From Ornithinimicrobium faecis (GTDB taxonomy: Bacteria > Actinomycetota > Actinomycetes > Actinomycetales > Dermatophilaceae), in assembly GCF_023923225.1 (NCBI RefSeq), contig NZ_CP099489.1, positions 682,001-746,000 of the forward strand: 64,000 bases of DNA. The letters run 5' to 3'. The position numbers were made by a program, and so were the translations under genes. Positions 1 to 9,900 of the stretch are shown here, piece by piece (position 1 is the first letter of the stretch; every line of letters starts with the position of its first letter). The notes under the pieces are model-generated. The model ran no database searches. It had not been told where the DNA came from and worked only from the letters and a program-made list of their open reading frames with translations.

Positions 1-1200
1 GTCAAGGGGCAGAAGGTGCCCGGCATCTTCTCTTGGTTGATCTCGATGGGGTGGGAGACCTTCCTGGCGATCATGGCCGTGCTGGCCACTGCGACCGTCT
101 TCAACGAGCTCGGCTGGAGCAGCGGCACCACGACCAAGGTGATCGCCTGCGCCGTCATCGCGGCCCTGATCGTGCTCGGCTCGGTCGCCGGCTATCACAC
201 GATCATGCGGATGCAGTCGGTGCTGACCTGGGTCACCGGGCTGGTCACCATCGGCTATATCGCGATCACCTTCCGGGACATCGACCTCTCGGCGGCGACC
301 GCGCTGCCGGCCGGGTCCAACCAGGCCCTCATCGGCGCGCTGGTGATGGTGATGACCGGCTTCGGGCTGGGCTGGATCAACATCGCCGCCGACTGGTCGC
401 GCTATCAGAAGCGCGACGCCTCCGGCTCCAAGATCGTCTTCTGGAACACCTTCGGCGGAGCCCTCGCCCCGGTCCTGCTGGTCTGCTATGGCCTGGCGCT
501 GGCCGGCTCCAACCCCGATCTGACCGATGCCATCGCCAACGACCCGGTGGGCACCCTGGCCACGATCCTGCCGACCTGGTTCCTCATCCCGTTCTGGATC
601 GCCGCGGTGCTGGCCCTGGTCAGCGGCGCGATCCTGGGCATCTATTCCTCGGGCCTGACCCTGCTCAGCCTGGGCATCAACATCCCGCGCCCGGCAGCCG
701 CGCTCATCGACGGCACCATCCTGACCCTTGGCACGATCTATGTCGTCTTCTTTGCCGAGTCCTTCCTCGCTCCCTTCCAGAGCTTCCTGATCACTCTCGG
801 TGTGCCGATCGCGGCCTGGGCCGGCATCCTCATCGCCGACACCATGCTGCGGCGCAAGAACTATGACGAGACCGCTCTGTTCGACGGCCGGGGCCGCTAC
901 GGCAACTGGAACTGGACCTCGATCGCGATCATGGCGGTCGCCTCCATCGCCGGTTGGGGCCTGGTCATCAACAACTTCGCCGACGACGCGTCCTGGAACA
1001 ACTGGCAGGGCTATCTGCTCGGCCCGCTGGGGCTGGGCGGGCGCGAGGGCGACTGGGCCTGGGCCAACCTGGGCGTGCTCGTCGCGCTGGTGATCGGCTT
1101 CGTCGGCTATGCCGCCCTCCAGGCCCACGCGGTCCGTCGCCAGGAGGCCACCCCCGTGGCCCCGGGCGACCGGGCGGGCGTCGACCGGCCAGTGGCGTGA
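1..1200 (+). CDS. NCS1-family purine/cytosine permease, C-terminal part (5' end outside window)
   Basis: The reading frame is open from base 1, so the start lies upstream of the window; about 399 residues are present. The product is a very hydrophobic polytopic membrane protein with roughly nine or ten predicted membrane segments and a GWINIAADWSRY stretch typical of the NCS1 nucleobase:cation symporters (cytosine, purine, allantoin). It would import a nucleobase or related compound using a cation gradient. The substrate cannot be set from sequence, but a purine and allantoin degradation cluster lies 19 kb downstream. The hydrolase gene that follows overlaps its stop codon by 4 bases, so the two are probably co-transcribed. 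The family call is firm; the substrate is open. Confidence 0.85.
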   Translation, partial: VKGQKVPGIFSWLISMGWETFLAIMAVLATATVFNELGWSSGTTTKVIACAVIAALIVLGSVAGYHTIMRMQSVLTWVTGLVTIGYIAITFRDIDLSAATALPAGSNQALIGALVMVMTGFGLGWINIAADWSRYQKRDASGSKIVFWNTFGGALAPVLLVCYGLALAGSNPDLTDAIANDPVGTLATILPTWFLIPFWIAAVLALVSGAILGIYSSGLTLLSLGINIPRPAAALIDGTILTLGTIYVVFFAESFLAPFQSFLITLGVPIAAWAGILIADTMLRRKNYDETALFDGRGRYGNWNWTSIAIMAVASIAGWGLVINNFADDASWNNWQGYLLGPLGLGGREGDWAWANLGVLVALVIGFVGYAALQAHAVRRQEATPVAPGDRAGVDRPVA

Positions 1201-1832
1201 GCCGTATGCCGACACCTGGCTCAGCCGCGGACCTCCAGTCCGCGGGGGATCAGCAGGGTCCCTGGCTGGTCGTCATCGACCCGCAGGTGATCTTTGCCGA
1301 CCCGTCCTCACAGTGGTGCGCCCCGAAGTTTGAGGGCATCGTCGAGCCCGTGCGCCAGCTCGCCGAGGCATTCGGCGAGCGGGTGATTGTCACCCGCTGG
1401 GTCCCGCCGGCGCAGAAGGCGGGCTCCTGGGTGCCGTACTTCGAGCAGTTTCCCTTTGCCGATGAGCCCGCTGACCACCACCTCTTCGATCTGGTGCCGG
1501 CCGCTGCGGAGCTGGCCGCTCGGCATACGGTCTCCGAGCCGACGTTCGGCAAGTGGGGCGAGCAGTTGCGCGCCATCACCGGGCCCACCCCGCACCTGGT
1601 CTTGACCGGAGTGGCGACCGACTGCTGCGTGATCTCCACCGCCCTGCCGGCGGTCGACGCCGGTGCCCAGGTGACGGTCGTCTCCGACGGGTGCGCCGGC
1701 TCTGACGACACCAATCACCAGCGCGCCCTGGACGTGATGGCGCTCTATGCGCCCCAGCTGTTCGTGGTGACCAGCCAGGAGTTCCTGGACAACCCCGACA
1801 CAGCCGGCGCCCCGAGCCGGCCGCAGGGCTAG
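1197..1832 (+). CDS. Isochorismatase-family cysteine hydrolase
   Basis: A 211-residue protein of the isochorismatase-like hydrolase fold. The Asp of VVIDPQ near the N-terminus and the Cys in TGVATDCCV near residue 140 fit the Asp-Lys-Cys catalytic set of nicotinamidases, N-carbamoylsarcosine amidases and ureidoacrylate or biuret hydrolases. The GTG start overlaps the permease stop as GTGA, which favours translational coupling; an ATG at 1206 is the alternative. Pairing with a nucleobase-type permease suggests it cleaves an amide in an imported nitrogen compound (inference). The exact substrate is unknown. Ordinary length for the family, nothing broken. Confidence 0.82.
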   Translation: MSRMPTPGSAADLQSAGDQQGPWLVVIDPQVIFADPSSQWCAPKFEGIVEPVRQLAEAFGERVIVTRWVPPAQKAGSWVPYFEQFPFADEPADHHLFDLVPAAAELAARHTVSEPTFGKWGEQLRAITGPTPHLVLTGVATDCCVISTALPAVDAGAQVTVVSDGCAGSDDTNHQRALDVMALYAPQLFVVTSQEFLDNPDTAGAPSRPQG

Positions 1833-1834
1833 TT

Positions 1835-3145
1835 TTAGTCGGCCGGCTGGATGGACAGGCCGAGTTCGGCGAACTGTTCGGCCGGGCGGTGATAGCCGCG
1901 CACCAGGTGCTGGATGCCGCCGATGCGGGACGGGCCGTCGGCGATGGCGGCCGCAATCACTGAGGAGAAGCCGGCACGGACGTCGGGGACCTCGACCTGG
2001 GCGCCGCGCAACTGGGAGACGCCCTTGACGACGGCGGAGTGGACCGCGTTGGTGTCGTGAAACCGGCAGGACTCACCGCCCAGGCAGGTCGCGAACAGCT
2101 CGATCTCGGCGCCCATCTGCTGCAGCGCGGGCACATAGACCAACCGGTCCTCATAGACCGTCTCATGCAGGACCGACATGCCGTTGGCCTGAGTGAACAG
2201 GACCATGAGCGGCGTCTGCCAGTCGGTCATGAACCCCGGGTGGGTGTCGGTCTGGACGGCTGCCGGTCGCAGCCCCTGCGGTGCGGTGGCGCTGACGTAA
2301 TCGTCGGTGATGTCGAACTGCGCGCCCATGGAGTGCAGGGTGCTGATCGCTGTGACGAGCCGGTCCTGGGCACAGCCGTGGACCCGCACCTGGCCACCGG
2401 TGGCCAGACCCGCCATCACATAACTGAACGCCTCATTGCGATCGCCCTCGAGAGCCACCTGCCCCGCCCGCAACCGGTCGACACCATCGATGGTCCACTT
2501 CCGACCTGGCGACAGGAAGATCCGTGCCCCCATGCGCTGGAGAAACAGGGCCAGCTCGATGACCTCCGGCTCGGTGGCGGCATTGCGCAGCACGGTGCGT
2601 CCCTCGGCCAGCGCAGCGGTGAGCAGCACCGTCTCGGTCGCCCCCACACTCGGATAGGGCAGCTCGAGGCGGGTGCCGCGCAGACGAGTGGCTCGAGCCA
2701 CGATGCCATCCTCACGGTGCTCGATCTCCGCGCCGAACGCGGCGAGTGCCTCGACATGGAAGTCGACGGGGCGACGCCCGATGGGGTCGCCGCCCACCAG
2801 GGGGACGAAGGCCTCACCCGTGAGGTGCAGGAGCGGGCCGAGCAGCAGGATCGGGATGCGGTTGAGCCCGCTGAACGACAGTGGGACGTCGGCCGTCACC
2901 CCTGCGTGGGGCTCCACGGTGATGACACCCTGCTCCCGGTCGTAGTCCACGCCCACGCCCAGCGACTGCAGGATGTCCGCGGTGATCGCCACGTCGCCCA
3001 CCTGCGGAACGTTGCTGATCCGGCTCGGGCCATCGCCCAGGATGGCAGCCACCATGTGCTTGGTGGCAGCGTTCTTGGACCCGCGCACGTGCACGTCGCC
3101 GCGCAGGGGGCCGGTCGGGGTCACGGACCATGCCGTTGCAGCCAT
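1835..3145 (-). CDS. murA: UDP-N-acetylglucosamine 1-carboxyvinyltransferase (MurA), Cys-to-Asp active site
   Basis: 436 residues, normal MurA length. It transfers enolpyruvate from PEP to UDP-GlcNAc, the first committed step of peptidoglycan synthesis, in the cytosol. Lys24-Asn25 in RGSKNAATKH match the conserved Lys22-Asn23 of the E. coli enzyme, and the TDWQ motif carries the catalytic base Asp (E. coli Asp305). The mobile loop reads GGDPIGRRPVD: Asp120 stands where most enzymes have the Cys attacked by fosfomycin. This Asp form is known from mycobacteria and gives intrinsic fosfomycin resistance. The ATG is preceded by TAGCCT six bases upstream and no ribosome binding site, suggesting a leaderless mRNA. 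It ends two bases from the hydrolase stop in convergent orientation. Confidence 0.93.
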   Translation of the reverse strand: MAATAWSVTPTGPLRGDVHVRGSKNAATKHMVAAILGDGPSRISNVPQVGDVAITADILQSLGVGVDYDREQGVITVEPHAGVTADVPLSFSGLNRIPILLLGPLLHLTGEAFVPLVGGDPIGRRPVDFHVEALAAFGAEIEHREDGIVARATRLRGTRLELPYPSVGATETVLLTAALAEGRTVLRNAATEPEVIELALFLQRMGARIFLSPGRKWTIDGVDRLRAGQVALEGDRNEAFSYVMAGLATGGQVRVHGCAQDRLVTAISTLHSMGAQFDITDDYVSATAPQGLRPAAVQTDTHPGFMTDWQTPLMVLFTQANGMSVLHETVYEDRLVYVPALQQMGAEIELFATCLGGESCRFHDTNAVHSAVVKGVSQLRGAQVEVPDVRAGFSSVIAAAIADGPSRIGGIQHLVRGYHRPAEQFAELGLSIQPAD

Positions 3146-3231
3146 GCGGCCAGGCTACGCAGGACCGGCCATCGCCGCGCGAGGGCGCGGGTGGGCGCTG
3201 CGCGCCACCCTTGCGCTCATGCTGAGCTGCG

Positions 3232-3303
3232 GCCGTGCTGCTGGTGCCTCCTGCGGCGGTGCTGCTGGTGCCTCCTGCGGCCGTGCTGCTGCTGCCTCCT
3301 GCG
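3232..3303. repeat. Three 24-bp tandem repeats upstream of murA
   Basis: Three adjacent 24-bp units (3232-3255, 3256-3279, 3280-3303) share the core GTGCTGCTGGTGCCTCCTGC, differing at one or two bases. They lie in the 349-bp stretch 3146-3494 between murA and a small membrane protein gene, and run straight into the inverted repeat at 3304. Apart from these two elements I see no gene in this stretch. Function unknown. Confidence 0.8.
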
Positions 3304-3379
3304 ACCGTCTTGGAGCCTCCAACGGTTCTTGGAGCCTGCTATCTCACGCTGTAAGAACCGTTTGGTGCTCCAAGACGGT
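3304..3379. repeat. Long imperfect inverted repeat (27-bp arms, 22-bp loop)
   Basis: The left arm 3304-3330 begins ACCGTCTTGGAGC and the right arm 3353-3379 ends GCTCCAAGACGGT; the arms also pair through AACGGTTCTT and AAGAACCGTT, with only a few mismatches in 27 bp. As RNA it would form a long hairpin on either strand. It sits about 160 bp upstream of the murA start and directly after a tandem repeat. It could be a small mobile-element remnant, a structured RNA or a terminator for readthrough; it has no T-run. No coding function seen. Confidence 0.75.
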
Positions 3380-3494
3380 GTCTGCGCAGGCGAGGCAGTG
3401 CTGTCCGATTTGCCGCACTGAGCCTGGCCGCGCGCCCATGCCGCCTTCCGGGCCTGAGCGGATGAGCCCGTGCCTTGATGCAACGGCGGATCAG

Positions 3495-3722
3495 ATGCGG
3501 GTGGTTCGGCACAAGCCTTCGCGCAGGGGGGACCTCGTTGGCTCCGCGCCGCTGGTCATCGCGATCCTGGTTGGGGGAATCGCCGCGTTCATCCTGGACC
3601 CTTCCTGGTGGGTTGCCGGCCTCATCGCCCTGGCGATCTACTGCGTGCTGCTGGTGGTGACGCGGCTCATCACACCCAGTCACGGGCTACGGTCTCACCG
3701 GCGCGCCGGCCGCATGACCTAG
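3495..3722 (+). CDS. Small two-helix membrane protein, function unknown
   Basis: A 75-residue protein: a basic N-terminus (MRVVRHKPSRRGDLVG), two hydrophobic segments of about 20 residues separated by a short DPSWWV turn, and a basic tail. This composition looks like a real actinobacterial inner-membrane peptide rather than a chance frame. The start is uncertain: ATG codons at 3462 and 3495 are in frame and neither has a strong ribosome binding site. Its last 36 bases overlap the 3' end of the convergent amylase gene. I do not recognise a family, and no function can be given. Confidence 0.5.
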   Translation: MRVVRHKPSRRGDLVGSAPLVIAILVGGIAAFILDPSWWVAGLIALAIYCVLLVVTRLITPSHGLRSHRRAGRMT

Positions 3723-5030
3723 CGACGCGACGACCGCCCAGCCGTGCGGCCCGACCGAGAGCGTCGGTCCGTCCAGTCCGGCGTCGCGCCCCGTCAGCCA
3801 CTCGCCGGGTGCGGGGTCGGACACGCGCAACTCGCTGTCGCCGAGGTTGAGCGCCACGACCAGGGCCTCGGCCGGTCCGTCGCCGGTGACCTCGAGCACG
3901 AGCGATTCGTTGGTGACTGAGACGGTGCGGCTGCAGGCGGTGTGCAGCCACGGGTTCCTGCGCCGGACGCCGATCAGCTGTTGGTGCAGGGGGAAAGCGT
4001 CCGGCGCGCCAGCCCACGGTGCCTCGGCAGGCGTCGGCGGGAACGCAGGTCGCACGGCGTCGTCGCCACCGACCCGCGCCTCCTTGACCGCCCGCAGCCC
4101 GAACTCGTCGCCGTAGTAGACCGACGGCGTGCCGCCCAGCACGAAGAGCGGGACGATCGCGTGGGCGTGGTGCCGCTCGTCGTGGATCTGGCTGGCGATG
4201 CGGGTGACGTCGTGGTTGCCGACGAAGGTGAACGGCACGAACGCGTCAAGGAACTCATTGTGCCGGGTCAACGCCCAGTCGAGCTCGAAAAAGTTGACCT
4301 CGTCCACTGCATGCCAGATGCCCTGCCACAGCTCATACTGCGTGACGCTGTCGAGCCCGCCGTCCCGGACCGCCGCAACGTAGTCGCCGTGCAGTACTTC
4401 GCCCACGACGTACACGTCAGGGTGCCGATGGCGCAGGGGTGGCAGCACGGTTGCCCAGAACGCCGAAGGCACTGCGTATGCCGCATCGAGGCGCCAGGCG
4501 TCGGCGCCTCGGTCGCTCCAGTACGTGAGGACGTCGGTCACGCGGCGGGCGACTTCGGGCGACGCATGGTCGAGCGCGATCAGGCCGCCGTGGCCCTCGA
4601 AGGTGGCGAAGGCGTCGGTGCCCGACCCGCGGCGGAAGAGCTCGGTGGCTGCCGATGCGGGCTCGCGACGCGCCTCGACCAGCTCGGGGAACTCGGGGCC
4701 GACGTGGTTGAACACCCCGTCGAGCATGACTTTTATGCCCTTGGAGTGGGCAGTCTCGATCAGTGTGACGAGGTCGGACTCGGTTCCGAGACGCGGGTCG
4801 ACTGAGAACCAGTCGATCGTGTCGTAGCCGTGGGTTGATGACGCGAAGACCGGCCCGAGGGCGAGCCCGTTGGCGCCGAGCGCTAGCAGGTGGTCGAGCC
4901 ATGGCACGAGGTCGAGGAGGCGCGGCGCCGGGGATCGGTCTGCTCCCGTGGTGTCCGCCCCGACGAATCCAAGGGGGTAGACATGCCACCACACGACGTG
5001 CTCGGTCCACGATGGTGCTCTCGGTGCCAT
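3687..5030 (-). CDS. Glycoside hydrolase family 13 alpha-amylase-like enzyme
   Basis: 447 residues, a compact single-domain GH13 enzyme without signal peptide, so cytoplasmic. The four family motifs are present: GVFNH, WRLDAAY with the nucleophile Asp, VVGEVLHG with the acid/base Glu, and FVGNHD with the third Asp. Such enzymes cut or transfer alpha-1,4-glucosyl bonds in maltodextrins or glycogen-derived oligosaccharides. Exact specificity (amylase, maltogenic, cyclomaltodextrinase) is not visible. The ATG at 5030 was chosen because TAGAGT lies 7 bases upstream (5038-5043), a leaderless arrangement; an upstream in-frame start at 5060 is less likely. Its 3' end overlaps the small membrane protein gene on the other strand. 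Confidence 0.88.
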   Translation of the reverse strand: MAPRAPSWTEHVVWWHVYPLGFVGADTTGADRSPAPRLLDLVPWLDHLLALGANGLALGPVFASSTHGYDTIDWFSVDPRLGTESDLVTLIETAHSKGIKVMLDGVFNHVGPEFPELVEARREPASAATELFRRGSGTDAFATFEGHGGLIALDHASPEVARRVTDVLTYWSDRGADAWRLDAAYAVPSAFWATVLPPLRHRHPDVYVVGEVLHGDYVAAVRDGGLDSVTQYELWQGIWHAVDEVNFFELDWALTRHNEFLDAFVPFTFVGNHDVTRIASQIHDERHHAHAIVPLFVLGGTPSVYYGDEFGLRAVKEARVGGDDAVRPAFPPTPAEAPWAGAPDAFPLHQQLIGVRRRNPWLHTACSRTVSVTNESLVLEVTGDGPAEALVVALNLGDSELRVSDPAPGEWLTGRDAGLDGPTLSVGPHGWAVVASLGHAAGAPVRP

Positions 5031-5121
5031 CCGCGTCACTCTACGGTCTCGGTCTGCCACTGATGATCACGTCGAGAAAAAGGGGGTTCGCTGGTGTCAG
5101 TAGGGGTGGCACGCTTGGTTC

Positions 5122-5715
5122 ATGAAGGAACCGGATGACAAGGCGACCCTGCACCGCTATCTCAAGAGCGCCCGCGAGGCCCTGCTGTGGAAGCTGGACG
5201 GGCTGAGTGACTATGACATCCGCCGGCCGATGACGCCCACCGGCACCAACCTGCTCGGGCTGGTCAAGCACGTGGCGAGCGTGACCGACGGATACTTCGG
5301 TGCGGTGATGGGGCGACCGTCGGGCATCGCGCTGCCGTGGTTCCCGAGGGATCCGGCTGACGAGGTGCCCAATGCCGACCTGTGGGTGCCTGCCGACGAA
5401 TCCCGCGAGTTCATCGTCGACCTGCACCACAAGGTGGCGGTCAACACCGACGCGACGATCGAAGCCCTCGACCTCGACGCCGTCGGGCACGTGCCCTGGT
5501 GGGGTGATCGCGGCGAGGTCACCCTGCAGTGGATCCTGGTGCACGTCACGTCCGAGACGCACCGGCACGCTGGGCACGCCGACATCATCCGCGAGCTGAT
5601 CGACGGCGCTGTCGGGGTGCGCGAGGGCATGGACAACATGTGGTCCGAGGACAGCGCGGACTACTGGGAGCGGCACCGCCAGCAGATCGAGGATGCCGCC
5701 CGCGCCTTCCGGTAG
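5122..5715 (+). CDS. DinB / DUF664 family protein (possible mycothiol-dependent metalloenzyme)
   Basis: 197 residues with the four-helix DinB-like layout: a first His in the GLVKHVASV helix and a later HVTSETHRHAGH motif, giving the three-His metal site seen in mycothiol-dependent DinB enzymes. MshD is encoded later in this window, so mycothiol would be available. Members include maleylpyruvate isomerase and S-transferases that detoxify electrophiles; the substrate here is unknown. The gene starts 91 bp from the divergent amylase start and ends 16 bp from the convergent regulator gene. A CACGCT hexamer ending six bases before the ATG could be a leaderless promoter element. Confidence 0.8.
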   Translation: MKEPDDKATLHRYLKSAREALLWKLDGLSDYDIRRPMTPTGTNLLGLVKHVASVTDGYFGAVMGRPSGIALPWFPRDPADEVPNADLWVPADESREFIVDLHHKVAVNTDATIEALDLDAVGHVPWWGDRGEVTLQWILVHVTSETHRHAGHADIIRELIDGAVGVREGMDNMWSEDSADYWERHRQQIEDAARAFR

Positions 5716-5731
5716 ACCAGCCCGGGCCGAG

Positions 5732-6790
5732 TCAGTTTCCCCCATTTCCTGGGGAGGCTTTGACCGGGTTCAGCGCCTTCTTGGGGAGGTTCGGACCGGC
5801 CTGGTTCGTCTCGGCGAGCCATCCGCGGCGCTCGGCCTGGAGGCCGAGTTGAATGCGGGTATGCACGTCACAGGCACCCATCAGGGTCGCGACCCGACGT
5901 TGCACGGTGCGCACCGACAGCCCCAGCTGGCTCCCGACGGCTTGGTCCGTGAGCCCAGACAGCAGCAGCTGCAGCACGCGCAGATCCACCTCGTCCAGGC
6001 CGTCGAACTCCGCGGCCTGCGTGGCGCTGGTGTCGAGGGGGTGAGCTGTCGCCCAGCAGTGATCAAACAGGGCGAGCAGTCCGTCGAGGAGCCCGCTGGG
6101 GTGCACCAGCAGGGCGCCCACCGGCCCGCGTGACTCCTCCTGGGCCGGGGCCATCGGGACCAGCGCCAGCTCGCGGTCGACGATGATCAGTCGCAGCGCG
6201 AGGTGCTCCGCCACCCGCACCCGCTCTCCCCGGGACATCGCCTCCTGAGCGTTCTGGAAGACCCCCGGCCCCTCAAGGGCCTCGCGCTCCATGACGATCC
6301 GATAGTTCACGCCCCGCTCAGCGGCAAGGTCCTCCTCGACATTCTCAGCAGCGGAGACGACGGCGACACCGCTGCGAATCAGGCCCTGCACGTCGGTGCG
6401 TGCGGATCGCTGCATCTGCGCGAACCGCTGGGCGACGGCCTCCGCCCCGGTGACCACGTCGATCACGTCCGTGACCGTGCGCTGGGCTGCAGCACCGCGG
6501 TACTGCTCGGTCAGGGCCTCCAGCTCTGAGCGAGCCCGGTTGATGTCATCCTGCCGTTCGCGGACCAGCGACCCCAGGGCAACCATCGGCGGGGAGGCGA
6601 CGAACTGATCGGACCCTGTGGTGGAGGTCGCCACGAGTCCCTTCGCGCTGAGGGCGGCCAGGGCAGGGCGGACCACGGCGACATCGAGGTCCAACTGGTG
6701 GGCCAGTTCAGCCGAGTTTGCGGACGGCACCCCGACCAGGCGTCGGTAGGCGGCCTCTTCGACCGGATCGAGTCCTAACACGTCGAGCAT
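5732..6790 (-). CDS. Transcriptional regulator: N-terminal TrmB-like and C-terminal LuxR-type HTH
   Basis: 352 residues. Residues about 8-70 resemble a TrmB-type winged helix (EEAAYRRLVG ... SAELAHQL), the middle resembles the TrmB ligand region, and residues about 275-330 are a LuxR/GerE-type helix-turn-helix (LLSGLTDQAVGSQLGLSVRT). Regulators of this layout recur beside secreted subtilases in actinobacteria, and here the gene is divergent from the large S8 protease with 135 bp between the start codons. It therefore probably controls the protease in response to a ligand (inference). No receiver domain, so it is not a classical two-component regulator. The start has no clear alternative; a CCTCC stretch upstream on the + strand supplies an AGGAGG-like site 5 bases before the ATG. 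Confidence 0.85.
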   Translation of the reverse strand: MLDVLGLDPVEEAAYRRLVGVPSANSAELAHQLDLDVAVVRPALAALSAKGLVATSTTGSDQFVASPPMVALGSLVRERQDDINRARSELEALTEQYRGAAAQRTVTDVIDVVTGAEAVAQRFAQMQRSARTDVQGLIRSGVAVVSAAENVEEDLAAERGVNYRIVMEREALEGPGVFQNAQEAMSRGERVRVAEHLALRLIIVDRELALVPMAPAQEESRGPVGALLVHPSGLLDGLLALFDHCWATAHPLDTSATQAAEFDGLDEVDLRVLQLLLSGLTDQAVGSQLGLSVRTVQRRVATLMGACDVHTRIQLGLQAERRGWLAETNQAGPNLPKKALNPVKASPGNGGN

Positions 6791-6925
6791 CTTGTCCTCC
6801 TTTCGACACCGGTGGGGGCCGATCCTACGGCGGGTTCATGTCATGGCGTATACCCGTCGTTGTGATTGCCTTCAAGGGGTGGCAGATTTATGACGTCACT
6901 TTCCTGCTACAAGCGAGGACCTTTC

Positions 6926-9900
6926 ATGACCCACCGACCACGCGCGAGGACAGCGCTGTCCGGCGTCGTCGCCGCCGCCCTGGTGGCGACGGCTGCCGCC
7001 GGCGTCGCTTCTGCGGCGCCCGACCACGATGACCCCTCCGCGACCGCTGAGTCGTCGCCGGCCGGGACATCGAGCCTACGCAACGGCCCTGGCGCGCCGA
7101 CAACGGACCAGGCCAACGGCACGGTGCACCGGCTCACCCTGATCACCGGAGACGTCGTCACCGTCACCGAGCATGCCGACGGCACCACGACCGCTGACGT
7201 GAAGCAGCCGGCCGGCAGCGCCGGTGGCTTCCAGATGCTGACCGTGGACGGGCAGTTGCAGGTGCTGCCCGACGCCGCGCGGGCACTCGTGGCCGCTGGC
7301 TCCCTCGACGCCGACCTGTTCAACGTCACTGCCCTCATCGAGCAGGGCATCGGCGCGGACGGCCCCGGCACGACTCCGGTCATCGTGCAGTTCCGGGACG
7401 GCGCGTCTCCCGCGTCCGTCGGTCAGTCCCTGGGCACCCCCACCGCGCAACTGGAGAGCCTCAACGCCGTCGCGTTGCAGGCTGAGCCGGACGCGGCCCA
7501 GGAGCTGTGGCAGTCCCTCACGGCGGGTGAGGGTCAGTTGGCCCCGGGCATCAGCGCGGTCCACCTGGATGGTCAGGTCGAGGCATCCCTCGCCGACAGT
7601 GTCCCCCAGATCGGTACGCCAGAGGCCTGGGAGCGCGGCGTGGACGGCACCGGCGTCACCGTCTCTGTCCTGGACACTGGTGTCGACCTGAGCCACCCGG
7701 ACCTGGCTGATGTCGTCGTCGACACCGAGAGCTTCGTGCCGGGCGAGGACATCACCGACGTCCACGGCCACGGCACCCACGTCACCTCCACGGTGGCCGG
7801 CTCCGGTGCGCAGTCTGACGGTGCCCAGACCGGCGTCGCCCCAGGGGCCGACGTGATCGTCGGCAAGGTGCTCGGCAACGACGGCTTCGGACAGGAGTCG
7901 TGGGTCATTGACGGCATGGAGTGGGCTGCTGAGCACTCCGATGTGGTCAACATGAGCCTGGGGAGCCAGGAGCCCAGCGACGGCACGGACCCGATGGCGC
8001 TGGCCCTTGAGGCCATCTCCGAGGAGACCGACACGCTGTTCGTTGTCGCCGCAGGCAACCTCGGGCGGGTCGGTGGCATCGGCTCGCCCGCCGCTGCGGA
8101 GGCCGCCCTCACGGTCGGTGCCGTCGACGGCAACGACCTGCGCGCCGGCTTCCAGGACATGGGCCCACGCCTGGGCGATGCCCTGGTCAAGCCGGACCTC
8201 ACGGCCCCCGGTGTCGACGTGCTGGCGGCCCGCTCCCAGGACAGCGCCGGTGAGGGTTGGTACACCTCGATGAACGGCACGTCCATGGCAACCCCCCACG
8301 TGGCCGGCGCCGCGGCGATCGTGCTGCAGCAGTTCCCGGACCTGGGTGCTCCGCAGCTCAAGGAGACACTGATGTCCTCCGCGGTGGCTCTGGAGGGCGA
8401 GGGCCCGTTCCAGGTCGGCGCGGGCCGGGTCGACGTCCCGGCTGCGCTGGATGCCCAGGTCACTGCCACCGGATCGGTGTCCTTCGGCTACTTCGACTGG
8501 CCCCACGAGGGTGACGAGCCCGTCACGCGGGAGATCACCTACACCAACACCGGTGACGAGGACGCGACCCTGGGCCTGCGCGCGGACGGCAGTGACGCCA
8601 CCGGGGGCGACCTGCCCGCGGGTGTCCTGGAGCTCTCCACCACCGAGGTCACCGTCCCGGCCGGAGGCCAGGCGAGCATCGAGGCCACGGTCGACCCGGA
8701 GCTTGTCACTTCCGGCACCACCTTCTCCGGGTATGTCGTCGCCTCCGCCGGTGAGGAGGACGTCGTGCGCACGGGCTGGGGCGTCGTCAAGGAGGAGGAG
8801 CGCTATGACCTGACGTTGCGCGCCACCGACCTCGACGGCTCGCCCGGGACGGCCTACGTGATCCTGCAGGGCCGCGACACGGAATGGCCCTCGCAGATCG
8901 AGGTCCAGGGTGAGACCACCCTGCGTCTGCCGTCCGGCACCTACGCGGCGATGTCCTTCCTGGATGTCAGTGCCGCCCCGGACGAGCCCGGTGTCGCCCT
9001 CGTGGGTGACCCGCAGGTCGAGCTGACCGGTGACACAGTCCTCGAGCTGGATGCCCGCAATGCCTCCGAGATCACCGTCGACGTCCCCGAGGACGGCGTG
9101 GAGCCCGAGCACCTCCGTATGGAGTTCAGCATTGATGCCGGCACCACCCCGCTCGTGGGGTCCTACGACATCCCGACCTACGTCGACCACCTCTACGCCC
9201 AGCCGATGGAGGGCATCACCGACGGGGACTTCGAGTACCTCACCCGCTGGCGCCTGCGGACGCCGTTCATCAGCGTGACTGAGGGTGATCAGGCCCTCGA
9301 TGTCACCGGCCTGGGCGGTAGTGCCCTCCCCACCGAGGAGACGACTCTCGATGCCGTGTATGCGGGCACCGGGACCGCGAGCGAGCTGGAGGAGGTCGAC
9401 GCCGGGGGCAAGGCGGTGGTCATCACCCGGGACCAGTCACTGGACCCGGTGGAGATCGCCGCCGGCGTCGAGGCGGCCGGCGCCGCTGCGCTGGTGATCG
9501 TCAACGACGAGCCGGGCGAGTTCGCGGTCTCCGTGGGCTGGGACCCGACCCTGTCGATCCCCGCTGCGGGGATCAGCGGCGTCGAGGGCGAGGGCCTGAT
9601 CTCGCGCATCATCGAGGGCGGTGTCCAGCTGACCGTCGGCGGTGGCGCGGACAGCCCGGTCCTCTACGACCTGGTGGACCCCCATGTGGGCAGGATCCCC
9701 GCGGACCTGGCCTACGCCCCGACCGAGGACGACCTCGCGCGGATCGACTCGGAATACCACGGTGCCCAGGAGCGCGACGCGGGTGAGTTCCGCTACGACT
9801 TCCGGCCGCACACCTTCGCTGGTGTCGGGTTCCCCCAGGTCATGAACACATCCTTCGAGCGCACCGAGTGGGTCTCGGCCCAGGAGGGCACCTCGTGGTA

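Noticed and set aside
7076-9190. 704-codon open frame on the - strand opposite the subtilase
   Set aside because: Antisense shadow; no start signal or domain.
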